A DNA stretch of 25,134 bases, taken from positions 1-25,134 of the forward strand of contig CABURR010000030.1 of NCBI GenBank assembly GCA_902493985.1, written 5' to 3'. The stretch comes from an uncultured Collinsella sp. GTDB lineage: Bacteria > Actinomycetota > Coriobacteriia > Coriobacteriales > Coriobacteriaceae. Within the stretch, counting starts at the first letter, position 1. Every line of letters starts with the position of its first letter. The position numbers and the translations under genes were made by a program. Below the pieces are notes generated by a model. It did not search any database, was not told the origin of the DNA, and worked only from the letters and a program-made list of their open reading frames with translations. This document shows positions 6,942 through 14,050 of the stretch, in pieces.

Positions 6942-7829
6942 ATGTTTGACAACGGACCTGTGCCCGGCCGCAACGACGCCTGCTGGTGCGGCAGCGGCAA
7001 AAAATATAAGAAATGTCATAGCGCCTTCGACGAGCGCCTCGAGCGCCTGTGGGAAGAGGGCTGGGAGGTCCTGCCCCGCACGCTCTACAAGACGCCCGCC
7101 GATATCGAGGGCATCAAGCGCTCGGCCGCCATCAACGTGGGCGTGCTCGACTACGTAGGTGAGCACATCGCCGCAGGCATGACCACCAACCAGATCGACC
7201 AGATGATCTACGACTACACCGTCGAGCACGGCGGCACGCCGGCAGACCTCAACTACGAGGGCTACCCCAAGAGCGTATGCACCTCGATCAATGACGTCGT
7301 CTGTCACGGCATCCCCTGCGATACGGACGTGTTGCACGAGGGCGACATCATCAACGTGGACTGCTCCACGATCTTGGACGGCTACTTTAGCGACTCGAGC
7401 CGCATGTTCTGCATCGGCGAGGTCTCTGCCGAGCGCCAGCATCTTGTCGACGTCACCCGCGCCAGCGTGGAGGCGGGTCTGGCCGCCGTCAAGCCGTGGC
7501 TGCCGCTGTCCGTGATGGCCGAGGCCGTGCAAAAGACGGTCGAGGACGCCGGTTTTAGCGTGGTGCGCGAGTACGGCGGACACGGCATCGGTAAGGAGTT
7601 CCACGAGGACCCGTTTGTGGGCTTTACCACCGAGGCGCCCGATGTGGACACCATTATGGCTCCGGGCATGGTCTTTACCATCGAGCCCATGGTCAACGCC
7701 GGAGCGCCCGACATCAAGATCAGCAAGGGCGATGGCTGGTGCGTGCGCACCAAGGACGGCAGCGATTCGGCCCAGTGCGAGGTACAGCTCGTGGTGACCG
7801 AGGACGGTTACGAACTGCTGAGCTGGTAG
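6942..7829 (+). CDS. map: Type I methionine aminopeptidase with N-terminal SEC-C zinc motif
   Basis: A 295-residue enzyme that removes the initiator Met from new proteins. Residues 9-26 form a SEC-C motif (GRNDACWCGSGKKYKKCH), a zinc-binding element thought to contact ribosome or SecA partners. The pita-bread catalytic domain follows with all five metal ligands: the Asp in INVDCS, the Asp in YFSDSSR, the His in GGHGIGKEFH, the Glu in TIEPM and the Glu in AQCEVQ. It is longer than E. coli MetAP (264 residues) because of the SEC-C arm. GAAAGGAAG precedes the ATG, and TATACT at 6911-6916 is a plausible -10. A strong terminator follows, so the gene is probably monocistronic. Confidence 0.95.
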   Translation: MFDNGPVPGRNDACWCGSGKKYKKCHSAFDERLERLWEEGWEVLPRTLYKTPADIEGIKRSAAINVGVLDYVGEHIAAGMTTNQIDQMIYDYTVEHGGTPADLNYEGYPKSVCTSINDVVCHGIPCDTDVLHEGDIINVDCSTILDGYFSDSSRMFCIGEVSAERQHLVDVTRASVEAGLAAVKPWLPLSVMAEAVQKTVEDAGFSVVREYGGHGIGKEFHEDPFVGFTTEAPDVDTIMAPGMVFTIEPMVNAGAPDIKISKGDGWCVRTKDGSDSAQCEVQLVVTEDGYELLSW

Positions 7830-7838
7830 CTGCGGATG

Positions 7839-7890
7839 CGCCGGGCTTCGCGATGGATATGTTAACCATCGCGAAGCCCGGCGTTTTATT
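7839..7890 (+). terminator. Rho-independent terminator after map
   Basis: A perfect 18-bp stem (7839-7856 with 7866-7883, arm cgccgggcttcgcgatgg) with a 9-nt loop is followed directly by TTTTATTT. Confidence 0.9.
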
Positions 7891-7904
7891 TGAACGTTTT
7901 ACCT

Positions 7905-7945
7905 GATAAAACCTGCCAAAATAAACCTGTCCCTTTTTGTCAGGT
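7905..7945 (+). repeat. Dispersed repeat (AAAACCTGCCAAAAT family) copy 1
   Basis: The unit reads gataaaacctgccaaaat, then aacctgtcccttttt, then gtcaggt. It lies between the map terminator and the GTG start of the dehydrogenase, and an upstream ATG at 7890 would translate through it. Related copies: 9134-9159, 14001-14050 and, inverted, 17576-17610. Confidence 0.8.
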
Positions 7946-7964
7946 CGAGCGGAGAGGACTGCTT

Positions 7965-8900
7965 GTGAACATCCTGGTTTTGCTGCCCGTCAATGACCGC
8001 CATCGCGCAATTCTTGAGTCGAGTGCTCCGGGCGAGGACTTTATCTACACGAGCGCCGATGCCGCCACGCGCGAGCAGGTCGCCGATGCCGACGTGATCC
8101 TGGGCAACATCGACCCTGACATGCTCACAGCATGTGAGCATCTCCAGCTGCTGCAACTGCAGACCGCGGGCTATGACGATTACTTGGCCGCCGGCACCGT
8201 GCCAGCCGACGCCAAGCTTTCCTGCTCGGTGGGCGCCTACGGCCAGGCCGTGAGCGAGCACATGTTTGCCATGGTGCTGTCTATGATGAAGCGCCTGCCC
8301 GGCTATCACGACTTGCAGCGCAAGCATCGCTGGGAGGACTTGGGCCCGGTCACCTCGCTCAAAAACGCCAATGTGCTGGTGCTGGGCGCGGGCGATATCG
8401 GTGGCCACTTCGCCACACTCTGCCGCAGCATGGGCGCGCACGTCCGCGGCATCAAGCGCCATCCGCTCGTCTACCCCATTGTGTTTGAGGACATGGACGG
8501 CATGGATGCCCTGTCTGAGCGCTTGGCGGAGGCAGACGTCGTCGCATCCTTTATGCCGAGCACACCCGAGACCCGCGGCCTGGCGAACGCCGAGTTCTTC
8601 GCCGCGATGAAACCGGGCGCCTTCTTTGCCAACGGCGGCCGCGGCGACCTTGTGGTCGCCGACGACTTGGTTGCCGCCCTGGAGTCGGGACATCTCGCCG
8701 GCGCCGCGGTCGACGTCACCGACCCCGAACCGTTGCCTGATACAAGCCCCCTATGGGATGCGCCCAACATGCTCATCACGCCGCACGTCTCCGGTTGGTT
8801 CCACCTGGCAGCCACGCTCAACAATGTGGTCAACATCGCCGCGGAGAACCTGCGTCACCTGCAGGCAGGCGAGACGCTTCGCTGCTGGATCGAACATTAA
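7965..8900 (+). CDS. D-isomer-specific 2-hydroxyacid dehydrogenase
   Basis: A 311-residue NAD(P)-dependent oxidoreductase of the phosphoglycerate dehydrogenase/D-lactate dehydrogenase family. The Rossmann motif GAGDIG is at 141-146. The catalytic triad is visible as Arg226 (NGGRGDLV), Glu255 (DPEPLP) and His274 (ITPHVSG). The start is a GTG at 7965 preceded by GGAGAGG 7 nt away; the frame is open to an ATG at 7890, but those 25 residues would be translated from a dispersed repeat and are rejected. The substrate cannot be read from the sequence; relatives reduce or oxidise glyoxylate, hydroxypyruvate or branched 2-keto acids. It seems to be a single-gene unit with its own terminator. Confidence 0.9.
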   Translation: MNILVLLPVNDRHRAILESSAPGEDFIYTSADAATREQVADADVILGNIDPDMLTACEHLQLLQLQTAGYDDYLAAGTVPADAKLSCSVGAYGQAVSEHMFAMVLSMMKRLPGYHDLQRKHRWEDLGPVTSLKNANVLVLGAGDIGGHFATLCRSMGAHVRGIKRHPLVYPIVFEDMDGMDALSERLAEADVVASFMPSTPETRGLANAEFFAAMKPGAFFANGGRGDLVVADDLVAALESGHLAGAAVDVTDPEPLPDTSPLWDAPNMLITPHVSGWFHLAATLNNVVNIAAENLRHLQAGETLRCWIEH

Positions 8901-8902
8901 GA

Positions 8903-8929
8903 ATTACGCCGTTTTACAAACGGCGTAAT
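8903..8929. other. Perfect 12-bp stem-loop right after the dehydrogenase gene
   Basis: Arms attacgccgttt (8903-8914) and aaacggcgtaat (8918-8929) with a 3-nt loop start 3 nt after the stop codon. There is no T-run behind it, so it may protect the mRNA 3' end or assist the hairpin further downstream. Confidence 0.55.
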
Positions 8930-8940
8930 GAGCCGACGCT

Positions 8941-9045
8941 GCGAGCCCGCCGTTTGGCCAATCTGCCGTTCAATTTTAAAGGCGCGACCAGAAGGTCAGC
9001 GCCTTTTCATTTCACGGCACCTTGGCTCAAACGGCGGGCTCTCGC
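8941..9045. repeat. Nested imperfect palindrome containing a terminator
   Basis: Outer arms agcccgccgttt (8944-8955) and aaacggcgggct (9029-9040) continue inward with gccaa/ttggc (8957-8961, 9022-9026) and tgccgt/acggca (8964-8969, 9014-9019). The core hairpin at 8978-9006 (aaaggcgc-gacc-agaa-ggtc-a-gcgccttt) is followed by TTTTCATTT and should terminate transcription of the dehydrogenase gene. The rest of the gap to 9133 shows nothing I recognise. Confidence 0.65.
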
Positions 9046-9133
9046 TGACTTTTATTCGACCTGCGGGATCTGACTAGCGCAGGCTCTGCCTATGAAGTCC
9101 TAGCAGTTCCGTCTTGTCGTTGGCGTTGAAGCA

Positions 9134-9159
9134 TTTGCCCAGATAAAACCTGCCAAAAT
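9134..9159 (+). repeat. Dispersed repeat (AAAACCTGCCAAAAT family) copy 2, partial
   Basis: The 26 bases from tttgcccagataaaacctgc to caaaat are identical to the start of the copy at 14001. The right part (acctgtccc and the closing arm) is missing. It lies 22 nt past the M18 aminopeptidase stop, which is on the other strand. Confidence 0.75.
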
Positions 9160-9181
9160 TGTCATCTCATCTTGGTCGATT

Positions 9182-10567
9182 TTAGAGTTCCACACTTTCG
9201 GCGCCGTTGATGGTTAGGTCGCGCTCGTAGAAGGCGGTGAGGGCACGGATGGCGTACATCACGTCGCGTACGCCGCCGGTCTCGTAGCTTGAGTGCATGG
9301 CCAGCTGCGGCAGGCCCACGTCCACGGCATGCATGCTCGCCTGCATGTTCGACAGGTTGCCGAGCGTGGAGCCACCCGCCATATCACTCTTGTTGGCGAA
9401 GGCCTGCGTGGGCACGTCGGCGTCATCGCAGATGGCCTGGAACACCGCGCGGCTAAAGGCATCGGTGCAGTAGTGCTGGTTAGCAGCTTCCTTGACGACG
9501 ATGCCGCCGTTAAGCACCACCTGGTTGCGGGCATCGCACTTCTCGGCATGGTTGGGATGCACGGCATGTGCGTTGTCGCAGCTCACGAGCATCGAGGCGG
9601 CAAGCGCGCGGTGGTACGACTCGTCGTCAAAGCCCAGCGAGCCGTTAATGCGGTGCAGCGCATCGGCCAAGAACGTCGACATGGCGCCCTGCTTGGTCTC
9701 GGAGCCAACCTCCTCGTTATCAAAGCAGCAGAAGACCGAGACATCGCGCGCGTTCTCAGCACCCAAAAATGCCTGCAGCGAGGTATAGACGCAGGCCAGG
9801 TCGTCGAGCTTGGGCGTCGAGATAAACTCATCGGCCCAGCCCCAAATACGCGCATCCTGACGATTGACCAGGAACAGATCGCGGCCCAAAATTTGTTCGG
9901 GCTCAACGTCCAGTTCGTCGGCGATCAGGGCGTCAAAGTCGCCCTGCTTAAGGTCACCAGCGCTGATGAGCGGGCACAGGTCAACGGCTCGGTTGGGAGC
10001 AAAGCTCTCGTTAACGCCACGGTTCATGTGGATGGCAAGGCTCGGAATGATGGCGACTTCGCGCTCGGTAGCGAGCAAACGGCTCTCAATACGGTCGCCT
10101 TCGCGTACCAACACGCGGCCCGCGAGCGCCAGCGGGCGATCGAACCAGGCGTAGTCGATCATGCCGCCGTAGGCCTCGGTGTTCAGGCGCAGCGTCTCGC
10201 CCGCGCCATCGAGCTCGGGCACAGCCTTGACCTTAAACGTCGGCGAATCGCTGTGCGACGCCGTGAGCTGAAAATGGTAGTCGCCGGCAACGCCGTCCTC
10301 GCCCCACGTCGCGGCCAGGTCCTCGCCCACCTTAAAGGCAACAACGCTCGAGGTGTTACGCTGCGTGTAATAACGCCCGCCCGGCTCGATGTCCCACGCC
10401 GCGTTCTCGGGCAGGTAGGTAAAGCCCGCCTCATCGAGTTCGGCCATAATGGTCGCCGCCGTATGGAACATGCTTGGGCATGCCTCGATAAAGTCGATAA
10501 GGTCGTTGGCGGCCTCTATATCGTCGGCCGTCACGTGCGCGCGCTCGGGCGTTTCCTGATCCGTCAT
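9182..10567 (-). CDS. M18 family metalloaminopeptidase (aspartyl-type)
   Basis: A 461-residue cytosolic aminopeptidase of the M18 family, whose members trim acidic or neutral N-terminal residues in a large oligomeric cage. Metal and catalytic residues are visible in order: His in TASHSDSP, Asp in PKLDDLA, the Glu pair in DNEEVGS, Asp in SCDNAHAVHPN, and a C-terminal His in AMHSSYETGG. The start at 10567 follows AAAGGGGAGAGC; the frame is open to 10684, but the extra 39 residues have no ribosome site and are rejected. Length agrees with the family (about 430-480). A single gene, divergent from the amide hydrolase gene. Confidence 0.93.
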   Translation of the reverse strand: MTDQETPERAHVTADDIEAANDLIDFIEACPSMFHTAATIMAELDEAGFTYLPENAAWDIEPGGRYYTQRNTSSVVAFKVGEDLAATWGEDGVAGDYHFQLTASHSDSPTFKVKAVPELDGAGETLRLNTEAYGGMIDYAWFDRPLALAGRVLVREGDRIESRLLATEREVAIIPSLAIHMNRGVNESFAPNRAVDLCPLISAGDLKQGDFDALIADELDVEPEQILGRDLFLVNRQDARIWGWADEFISTPKLDDLACVYTSLQAFLGAENARDVSVFCCFDNEEVGSETKQGAMSTFLADALHRINGSLGFDDESYHRALAASMLVSCDNAHAVHPNHAEKCDARNQVVLNGGIVVKEAANQHYCTDAFSRAVFQAICDDADVPTQAFANKSDMAGGSTLGNLSNMQASMHAVDVGLPQLAMHSSYETGGVRDVMYAIRALTAFYERDLTINGAESVEL

Positions 10568-10728
10568 GCTCTCCCCTTTCGCTGGGTTGATGGTCCCCTC
10601 CAGCATACCCCGTCGCGCCAGCGCTGCACTCTTCATTCCGTGTTTAATCCCGCGCCGCTCGCCAAGTTGAGCTATCATGCCCACGCTCCTTTTGCGACAA
10701 TTACGCTAACAGGACGAGAGGAGCCGTC

Positions 10729-11814
10729 ATGAAGCCACGTAGCATTGCCATCGCCTGCGGTGTCGCGGGAGTCGCCGTCGGCCTTGCCGCTGCCACCGGT
10801 ATCGTTTATCACAAGCAAATCAAGTCCGCCGCGTCGCTCAAACGCTTGACCGGCTACGCGGATGGCTATGACCTGTACGCAATCGACATCGCCTACGACT
10901 ACGATCTTGATCGCATCATCGCCGCTGGCGTGCGCGACGACCAGGCCTACATCGATGCCGTGGTGGCGCAGGTGCTGCCCGGTGTGCCGGCACATGTCCA
11001 GGCGCCCCAGTTTGCCTGCAGCGCTTTTGTCGCTGTAGATGCCGAAGGCCGCGTGCGCACCGGTCGCAATTACGACTTTAAGGACGACACCTCGGCGCTG
11101 CTGGTACGCAATCACCCACGCGGCGGCTATGCCTCCATCGGGTTTGCCGCCCTTAACAACCTGGGCGATAACACACCGCTTGACTCCGCCGCCGGACGTG
11201 CCGCCGCACTCATGGGCCCGTTTGCCCAGCTCGAAGGTGTTAACGAACGCGGCGTGTCCATTGCCGTACTCACCCTGGATTCCCAGCCCTGTGACCAGGA
11301 CGCGCAACGCCCCGTCATCAACACTTCGCTCGCCATCCGTCTGGTGCTCGACCGCGCGGCTACCACGCAAGAGGCCGTCGACCTACTTTCCGCCCACGAC
11401 ATGCACGCCATGGCCGGACGCGATTACCACTTCTTTATCAACGACGCCGCCGGTGACGCACGGGTGGTGGAGTGGGATCCGCGCGATCCCGACCGCGCAT
11501 GCAAGGCGACGCCCGTGCGCCAGGTCACGAACTTCTACGCCTGCTATGGCGACGAAGTGCTCCCCAACCAAAAGAATGACGAGCTGGGCCACGGCAAGGA
11601 GCGCGCCGTCGCAATCGCCGATGTCCTTGACGCCCATGTCGGTGCCCAGGACGAGGCAGTCGCTTGGAAGGCCCTGCGCGCCGCAGCGCAAGAGCCCAAT
11701 CCGGAAGATATCACCAGCAACACGCAATGGTCGGTCGTCTTTGACAATACCGAACCTGCTGCCGCCATCACGCTGCGCCGCCACTGGGGCGACGTCGACG
11801 CCTTCGCACTGTAA
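10729..11814 (+). CDS. Membrane-anchored choloylglycine-hydrolase-family linear amide C-N hydrolase
   Basis: A 361-residue Ntn-hydrolase homologue. Residues 1-5 are basic and 6-27 hydrophobic, forming a signal anchor or signal peptide. The likely nucleophile is Cys97 (QFACSAF), with Arg113 and Asp116 in GRNYDF; the Cys+16 Arg and Cys+19 Asp spacing equals that of Cys2/Arg18/Asp21 in bile salt hydrolases. An Asn in VTNFYACYGD and the segment NTQWSVVFDN fit the later active-site positions. The family hydrolyses linear amides such as conjugated bile salts, penicillin V or N-acyl amino acids; the substrate here is unknown. Because Ntn enzymes need an N-terminal Cys, this protein should be cleaved before Cys97. 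GAGAGGAG precedes the start. Confidence 0.82.
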   Translation: MKPRSIAIACGVAGVAVGLAAATGIVYHKQIKSAASLKRLTGYADGYDLYAIDIAYDYDLDRIIAAGVRDDQAYIDAVVAQVLPGVPAHVQAPQFACSAFVAVDAEGRVRTGRNYDFKDDTSALLVRNHPRGGYASIGFAALNNLGDNTPLDSAAGRAAALMGPFAQLEGVNERGVSIAVLTLDSQPCDQDAQRPVINTSLAIRLVLDRAATTQEAVDLLSAHDMHAMAGRDYHFFINDAAGDARVVEWDPRDPDRACKATPVRQVTNFYACYGDEVLPNQKNDELGHGKERAVAIADVLDAHVGAQDEAVAWKALRAAAQEPNPEDITSNTQWSVVFDNTEPAAAITLRRHWGDVDAFAL

Positions 11815-11882
11815 GGAGCCAGGCCCGTCGACCTTACGTTCCCTGACGTTGCTTACATTTCCATACGCTTGAGCTAACACGT

Positions 11883-11915
11883 TTTACCCCCGTATCAACA
11901 GTGTGCGGGGGTAAA
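11883..11915. other. GC stem-loop upstream of pfkA
   Basis: Arms tttacccccg (11883-11892) and cgggggtaaa (11906-11915) enclose a 13-nt loop. No T-run follows on the plus strand, so it is not a clear terminator; it sits 38 nt before the pfkA start and may be in its leader. Confidence 0.45.
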
Positions 11916-11953
11916 CTTATGCGCATGTTATAACTTGCCCGGAAGGATTCATC

Positions 11954-13033
11954 ATGCTCAGGATCGGTCTTCTTACCAGTGGCGGCGACTGCCAGGCGCT
12001 CAACGCCACCATGCGCGGCATTGTCAAAACGCTTATGACCAATAGCGAAGAACCTATCGAGATCTATGGTTTTGAGGACGGCTACCAGGGCCTTATCTAC
12101 AGCAGGTTCCGCGTCATGTCGCCCGCCGATTTTAGCGGCATCCTCACCCGCGGCGGCACCATCCTGGGCACGAGCCGCACGCCGTTCAAGCGTCTGGATA
12201 TTCCCGAGGCCGATGGCGTCGAGAAGGTACCCGCAATGGTCCACACTTATCATAAGCTGCAGCTCGACTGCCTGTTTATGCTGGGCGGCAACGGCTCCAC
12301 CAAGACCGCCAACCGCCTGCGCGAAGAGGGCCTCAACGTTATCGCCCTGCCCAAGACCATCGATAACGACACCTGGGGCACCGAGCTGACGTTTGGCTTT
12401 ACGAGCGCCATCGACGTCGCCACCAAGTGCATCGACGACATCCACACCACCGCTTCGAGCCATGGGCGCGTGTTCGTTATCGAGATCATGGGCCACAAGG
12501 TTGGCTGGATCCCGCTGTACGCCGGCGTCGCGGGCGGCGCGGATGTCATCTTGATTCCCGAGATTCCCTACGACATGGATAACGTCATCAAGACCATCGA
12601 GCATCGCATGGAAACCGGCAGCCGCTTTACCATCGTGGCCGTCGCCGAGGGCGCCATCTCCAAGGAGGACGCGGCGCTGTCCAAGAAGGAGTACAAGAAG
12701 AAGCTCGCCGAGCGCACGAGCCCGTCAATCGTGTACGACATTGCCAAGGAGATCGAGGCCAAGACCGGTCGCGAGACCCGCGTCGCCATCCCCGGCCACA
12801 CGCAGCGCGGCGGTCAGCCCGACGCCCAGGACCGCATCTTTGCGACCCAGTGCGGCGTCGAGGCAGCGCTCGGCTGCCTGCGTGGCGAGTTTGGCTACAT
12901 GATTGCCCTGCGTGACGGCAAGATGTGCCACATGCCGCTCGAGGATGTCGCCGGCAAGCTCAAGTTTGTCGACCCCCAGAGCGATCTGGTGCGCGAGGCC
13001 AAGGCGCTGGGCATCAGCTTCGGCGACGAATAG
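11954..13033 (+). CDS. pfkA: 6-phosphofructokinase
   Basis: A 359-residue glycolytic kinase that phosphorylates fructose 6-phosphate. Visible motifs: SGGDCQALNA (9-18) for the phosphoryl donor, GGNGST (111-116), PKTIDND (133-139) with the catalytic Asp137, IEIMGHKVGW, and AIPGHTQRGGQPDAQDR for the sugar phosphate. The position equivalent to E. coli Gly104 is Gly114, which favours ATP over pyrophosphate; the Lys at 134, where E. coli has Gly, is common in the actinobacterial/clostridial long forms. Asn113 replaces the Mg-binding Asp103 of E. coli; as far as I recall, GGNG occurs in a subgroup of such enzymes. GGAAGGA lies upstream of the ATG. Donor specificity is therefore probable, not certain. 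Confidence 0.93.
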   Translation: MLRIGLLTSGGDCQALNATMRGIVKTLMTNSEEPIEIYGFEDGYQGLIYSRFRVMSPADFSGILTRGGTILGTSRTPFKRLDIPEADGVEKVPAMVHTYHKLQLDCLFMLGGNGSTKTANRLREEGLNVIALPKTIDNDTWGTELTFGFTSAIDVATKCIDDIHTTASSHGRVFVIEIMGHKVGWIPLYAGVAGGADVILIPEIPYDMDNVIKTIEHRMETGSRFTIVAVAEGAISKEDAALSKKEYKKKLAERTSPSIVYDIAKEIEAKTGRETRVAIPGHTQRGGQPDAQDRIFATQCGVEAALGCLRGEFGYMIALRDGKMCHMPLEDVAGKLKFVDPQSDLVREAKALGISFGDE

Positions 13034-13056
13034 CCTCGGCCGAAATCCATCCCATC

Positions 13057-13152
13057 GGGCCCTCCGACCCCGCCCGACGTATTTCGATTTGGCTCCTCCT
13101 TGACTCCGTCAAAGGTCGCCAATCGAAATCGTCGGGCGGGGTCGGAGGGCCC
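13057..13152. repeat. 96-nt near-perfect palindrome (23-bp arms)
   Basis: The outer arm runs from gggccctccg to cccgcccgacg (13057-13079) and is matched exactly at 13130-13152. It continues inward with atttcgattTggc (13081-13093) against gccaatcgaaat (13118-13129), one base bulged, and a small central stem (tgac/gtca). It lies 23 nt after the pfkA stop and is the first of three different palindromes in the gene-free stretch 13034-13611. Confidence 0.8.
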
Positions 13153-13211
13153 TGCGTTTACATACTCGCCGAGGCCACTCGTCTTCTTGCTGCGGGTGCT
13201 TGGTCTGAAAT

Positions 13212-13282
13212 TAAGTTGCGGTGAAATAGTTCCTGCTTAGCCCGCAAATGGCTGAATCTAGGAACTATTCCACCGCAACTTA
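13212..13282. repeat. Palindromic element, family A copy 2 (22-bp arms)
   Basis: Arms 13212-13233 and 13261-13282 match at 21 of 22 positions (core gttgcggtgaaatagttcc). It shares agttgcggtg and atagttcc with the element at 6823-6889, while the loop differs, and the arm changes tat to aat on one side with a matching change on the other. Confidence 0.8.
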
Positions 13283-13347
13283 CGAATGATCGGAGCGGCT
13301 AGAGCACAAGCGTCGGCGTTCGTTTGATGGTCCACCACGAAAAGGGG

Positions 13348-13479
13348 CTATCTACTACGTTTAACTCGACGGGGCCAACCATGACCGCCTTTTTCGAAAA
13401 TCGACAGCCCTTCTACCTGCGGTTTTATTTTCCGTTTTGCCGGCATGGTTGAGGATATCCGATTAAACGTAGTAGATAG
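13348..13479. repeat. 132-nt inverted-repeat element, 17-bp ends
   Basis: Perfect terminal arms ctatctactacgtttaa (13348-13364) and ttaaacgtagtagatag (13463-13479), with a second matched pair caaccatg/catggttg (13376-13383, 13444-13451). The core is AT-richer than its surroundings and encodes nothing plausible. The size and end structure suit a MITE-like or REP-like element. The remaining 13480-13611 shows only a small stem (aggct/agcct) near 13521-13536. Confidence 0.7.
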
Positions 13480-13611
13480 GCCCGTTTTGTGGCATACGAC
13501 CCATTCAAGCCCAATCTCGAAGGCTAAAGAGAGCCTCTCATCCGCGCCTGCGAGCGAAAACCAAATAGAATGAAAGGCAAATGGAAAGCCCGTTTGACGA
13601 GCGGAGAACAT

Positions 13612-13932
13612 ATGCGCGACGTAGCCGAAAGCGACTGGAAGCTGTTTAAGAAAATGCTTCCTCAATGGCAAGAACGTTATATGGAAAAGCTCATCGGCCA
13701 GTACGTTGAGATGCTGAACGGCGACAGCGAAGCGTCCAGTAGATTTTGGGCACTAGAAGAGCGCCTCAATAGAGACAAGCTGTCCTCAGGCGTAATTGCA
13801 AACGACATTCGCCGCAGCACAATGCACCGCGAGATAGCCAATTTGCTTATCGACAGCGTGATCACCCCTGACGACCTTGACGGTTTTACCGAAGACATTA
13901 AGAGCTATGCGCAACACTGGATTGGCCAGTAA
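13612..13932 (+). CDS. Small helical hypothetical protein
   Basis: A 106-residue soluble protein of unknown function, beginning MRDVAESDWKLFKKMLPQWQ. The composition is highly charged and helical, with no membrane segment or known motif; conserved-looking features are the W at 9, ERYMEKLIGQYVEML, SSRFWALEERLNRDK and ITPDDLDGF near the end. I recall similar short proteins in gut Firmicutes and Actinobacteria, some mislabelled multidrug transporter; nothing in this sequence supports transport. The ATG at 13612 has GGAG 7 nt upstream; the open frame starts at 13570, where no ribosome site is seen. Base composition is lower in GC than neighbouring genes, compatible with transfer. Confidence 0.7.
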   Translation: MRDVAESDWKLFKKMLPQWQERYMEKLIGQYVEMLNGDSEASSRFWALEERLNRDKLSSGVIANDIRRSTMHREIANLLIDSVITPDDLDGFTEDIKSYAQHWIGQ

Positions 13933-13965
13933 GAGCACTGAACGACAGACATCCCCAGCAAAACG

Positions 13966-14050
13966 GGGCAAACGCTGGGCCACCTAATGGTTGTCCGGCG
14001 TTTGCCCAGATAAAACCTGCCAAAATATACCTGTCCCTTTTTGGCAGGTT
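13966..14050. repeat. Dispersed repeat (AAAACCTGCCAAAAT family) copy 3 with flanking hairpin
   Basis: The most complete copy. A 10-bp inverted pair gggcaaacgc/gcgtttgccc (13966-13975, 13998-14007) leads into agataaaacctgccaaaat, then acctgtccc and tttttggcaggtt (to 14050). The arms aacctgccaaaa and ttttggcaggtt form a second hairpin. Its right end overlaps the stop codon of the FtsX-type permease gene; on that strand the hairpin is followed by TTTTAT and could terminate the operon. Confidence 0.75.

Noticed and set aside
7890..7964. N-terminal 25-codon extension of the D-2-hydroxyacid dehydrogenase
   Set aside because: These codons lie in the dispersed repeat and lack a ribosome site, while the GTG at 7965 has GGAGAGG at good spacing.
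9293..10732. 479-codon open frame on the plus strand opposite the M18 aminopeptidase
   Set aside because: It is an antisense shadow in GC-rich DNA: no ribosome site, low-complexity composition, and the minus strand encodes a complete enzyme with all metal ligands.
11883..11915. Intrinsic terminator before pfkA
   Set aside because: The stem is good, but no T-run follows on the plus strand; kept only as a stem-loop.
13346..13482. CRISPR-like or tandem repeat structure in the gene-free stretch
   Set aside because: Repeats are inverted, not direct, and each occurs once; there is no regular repeat-spacer pattern in the window.
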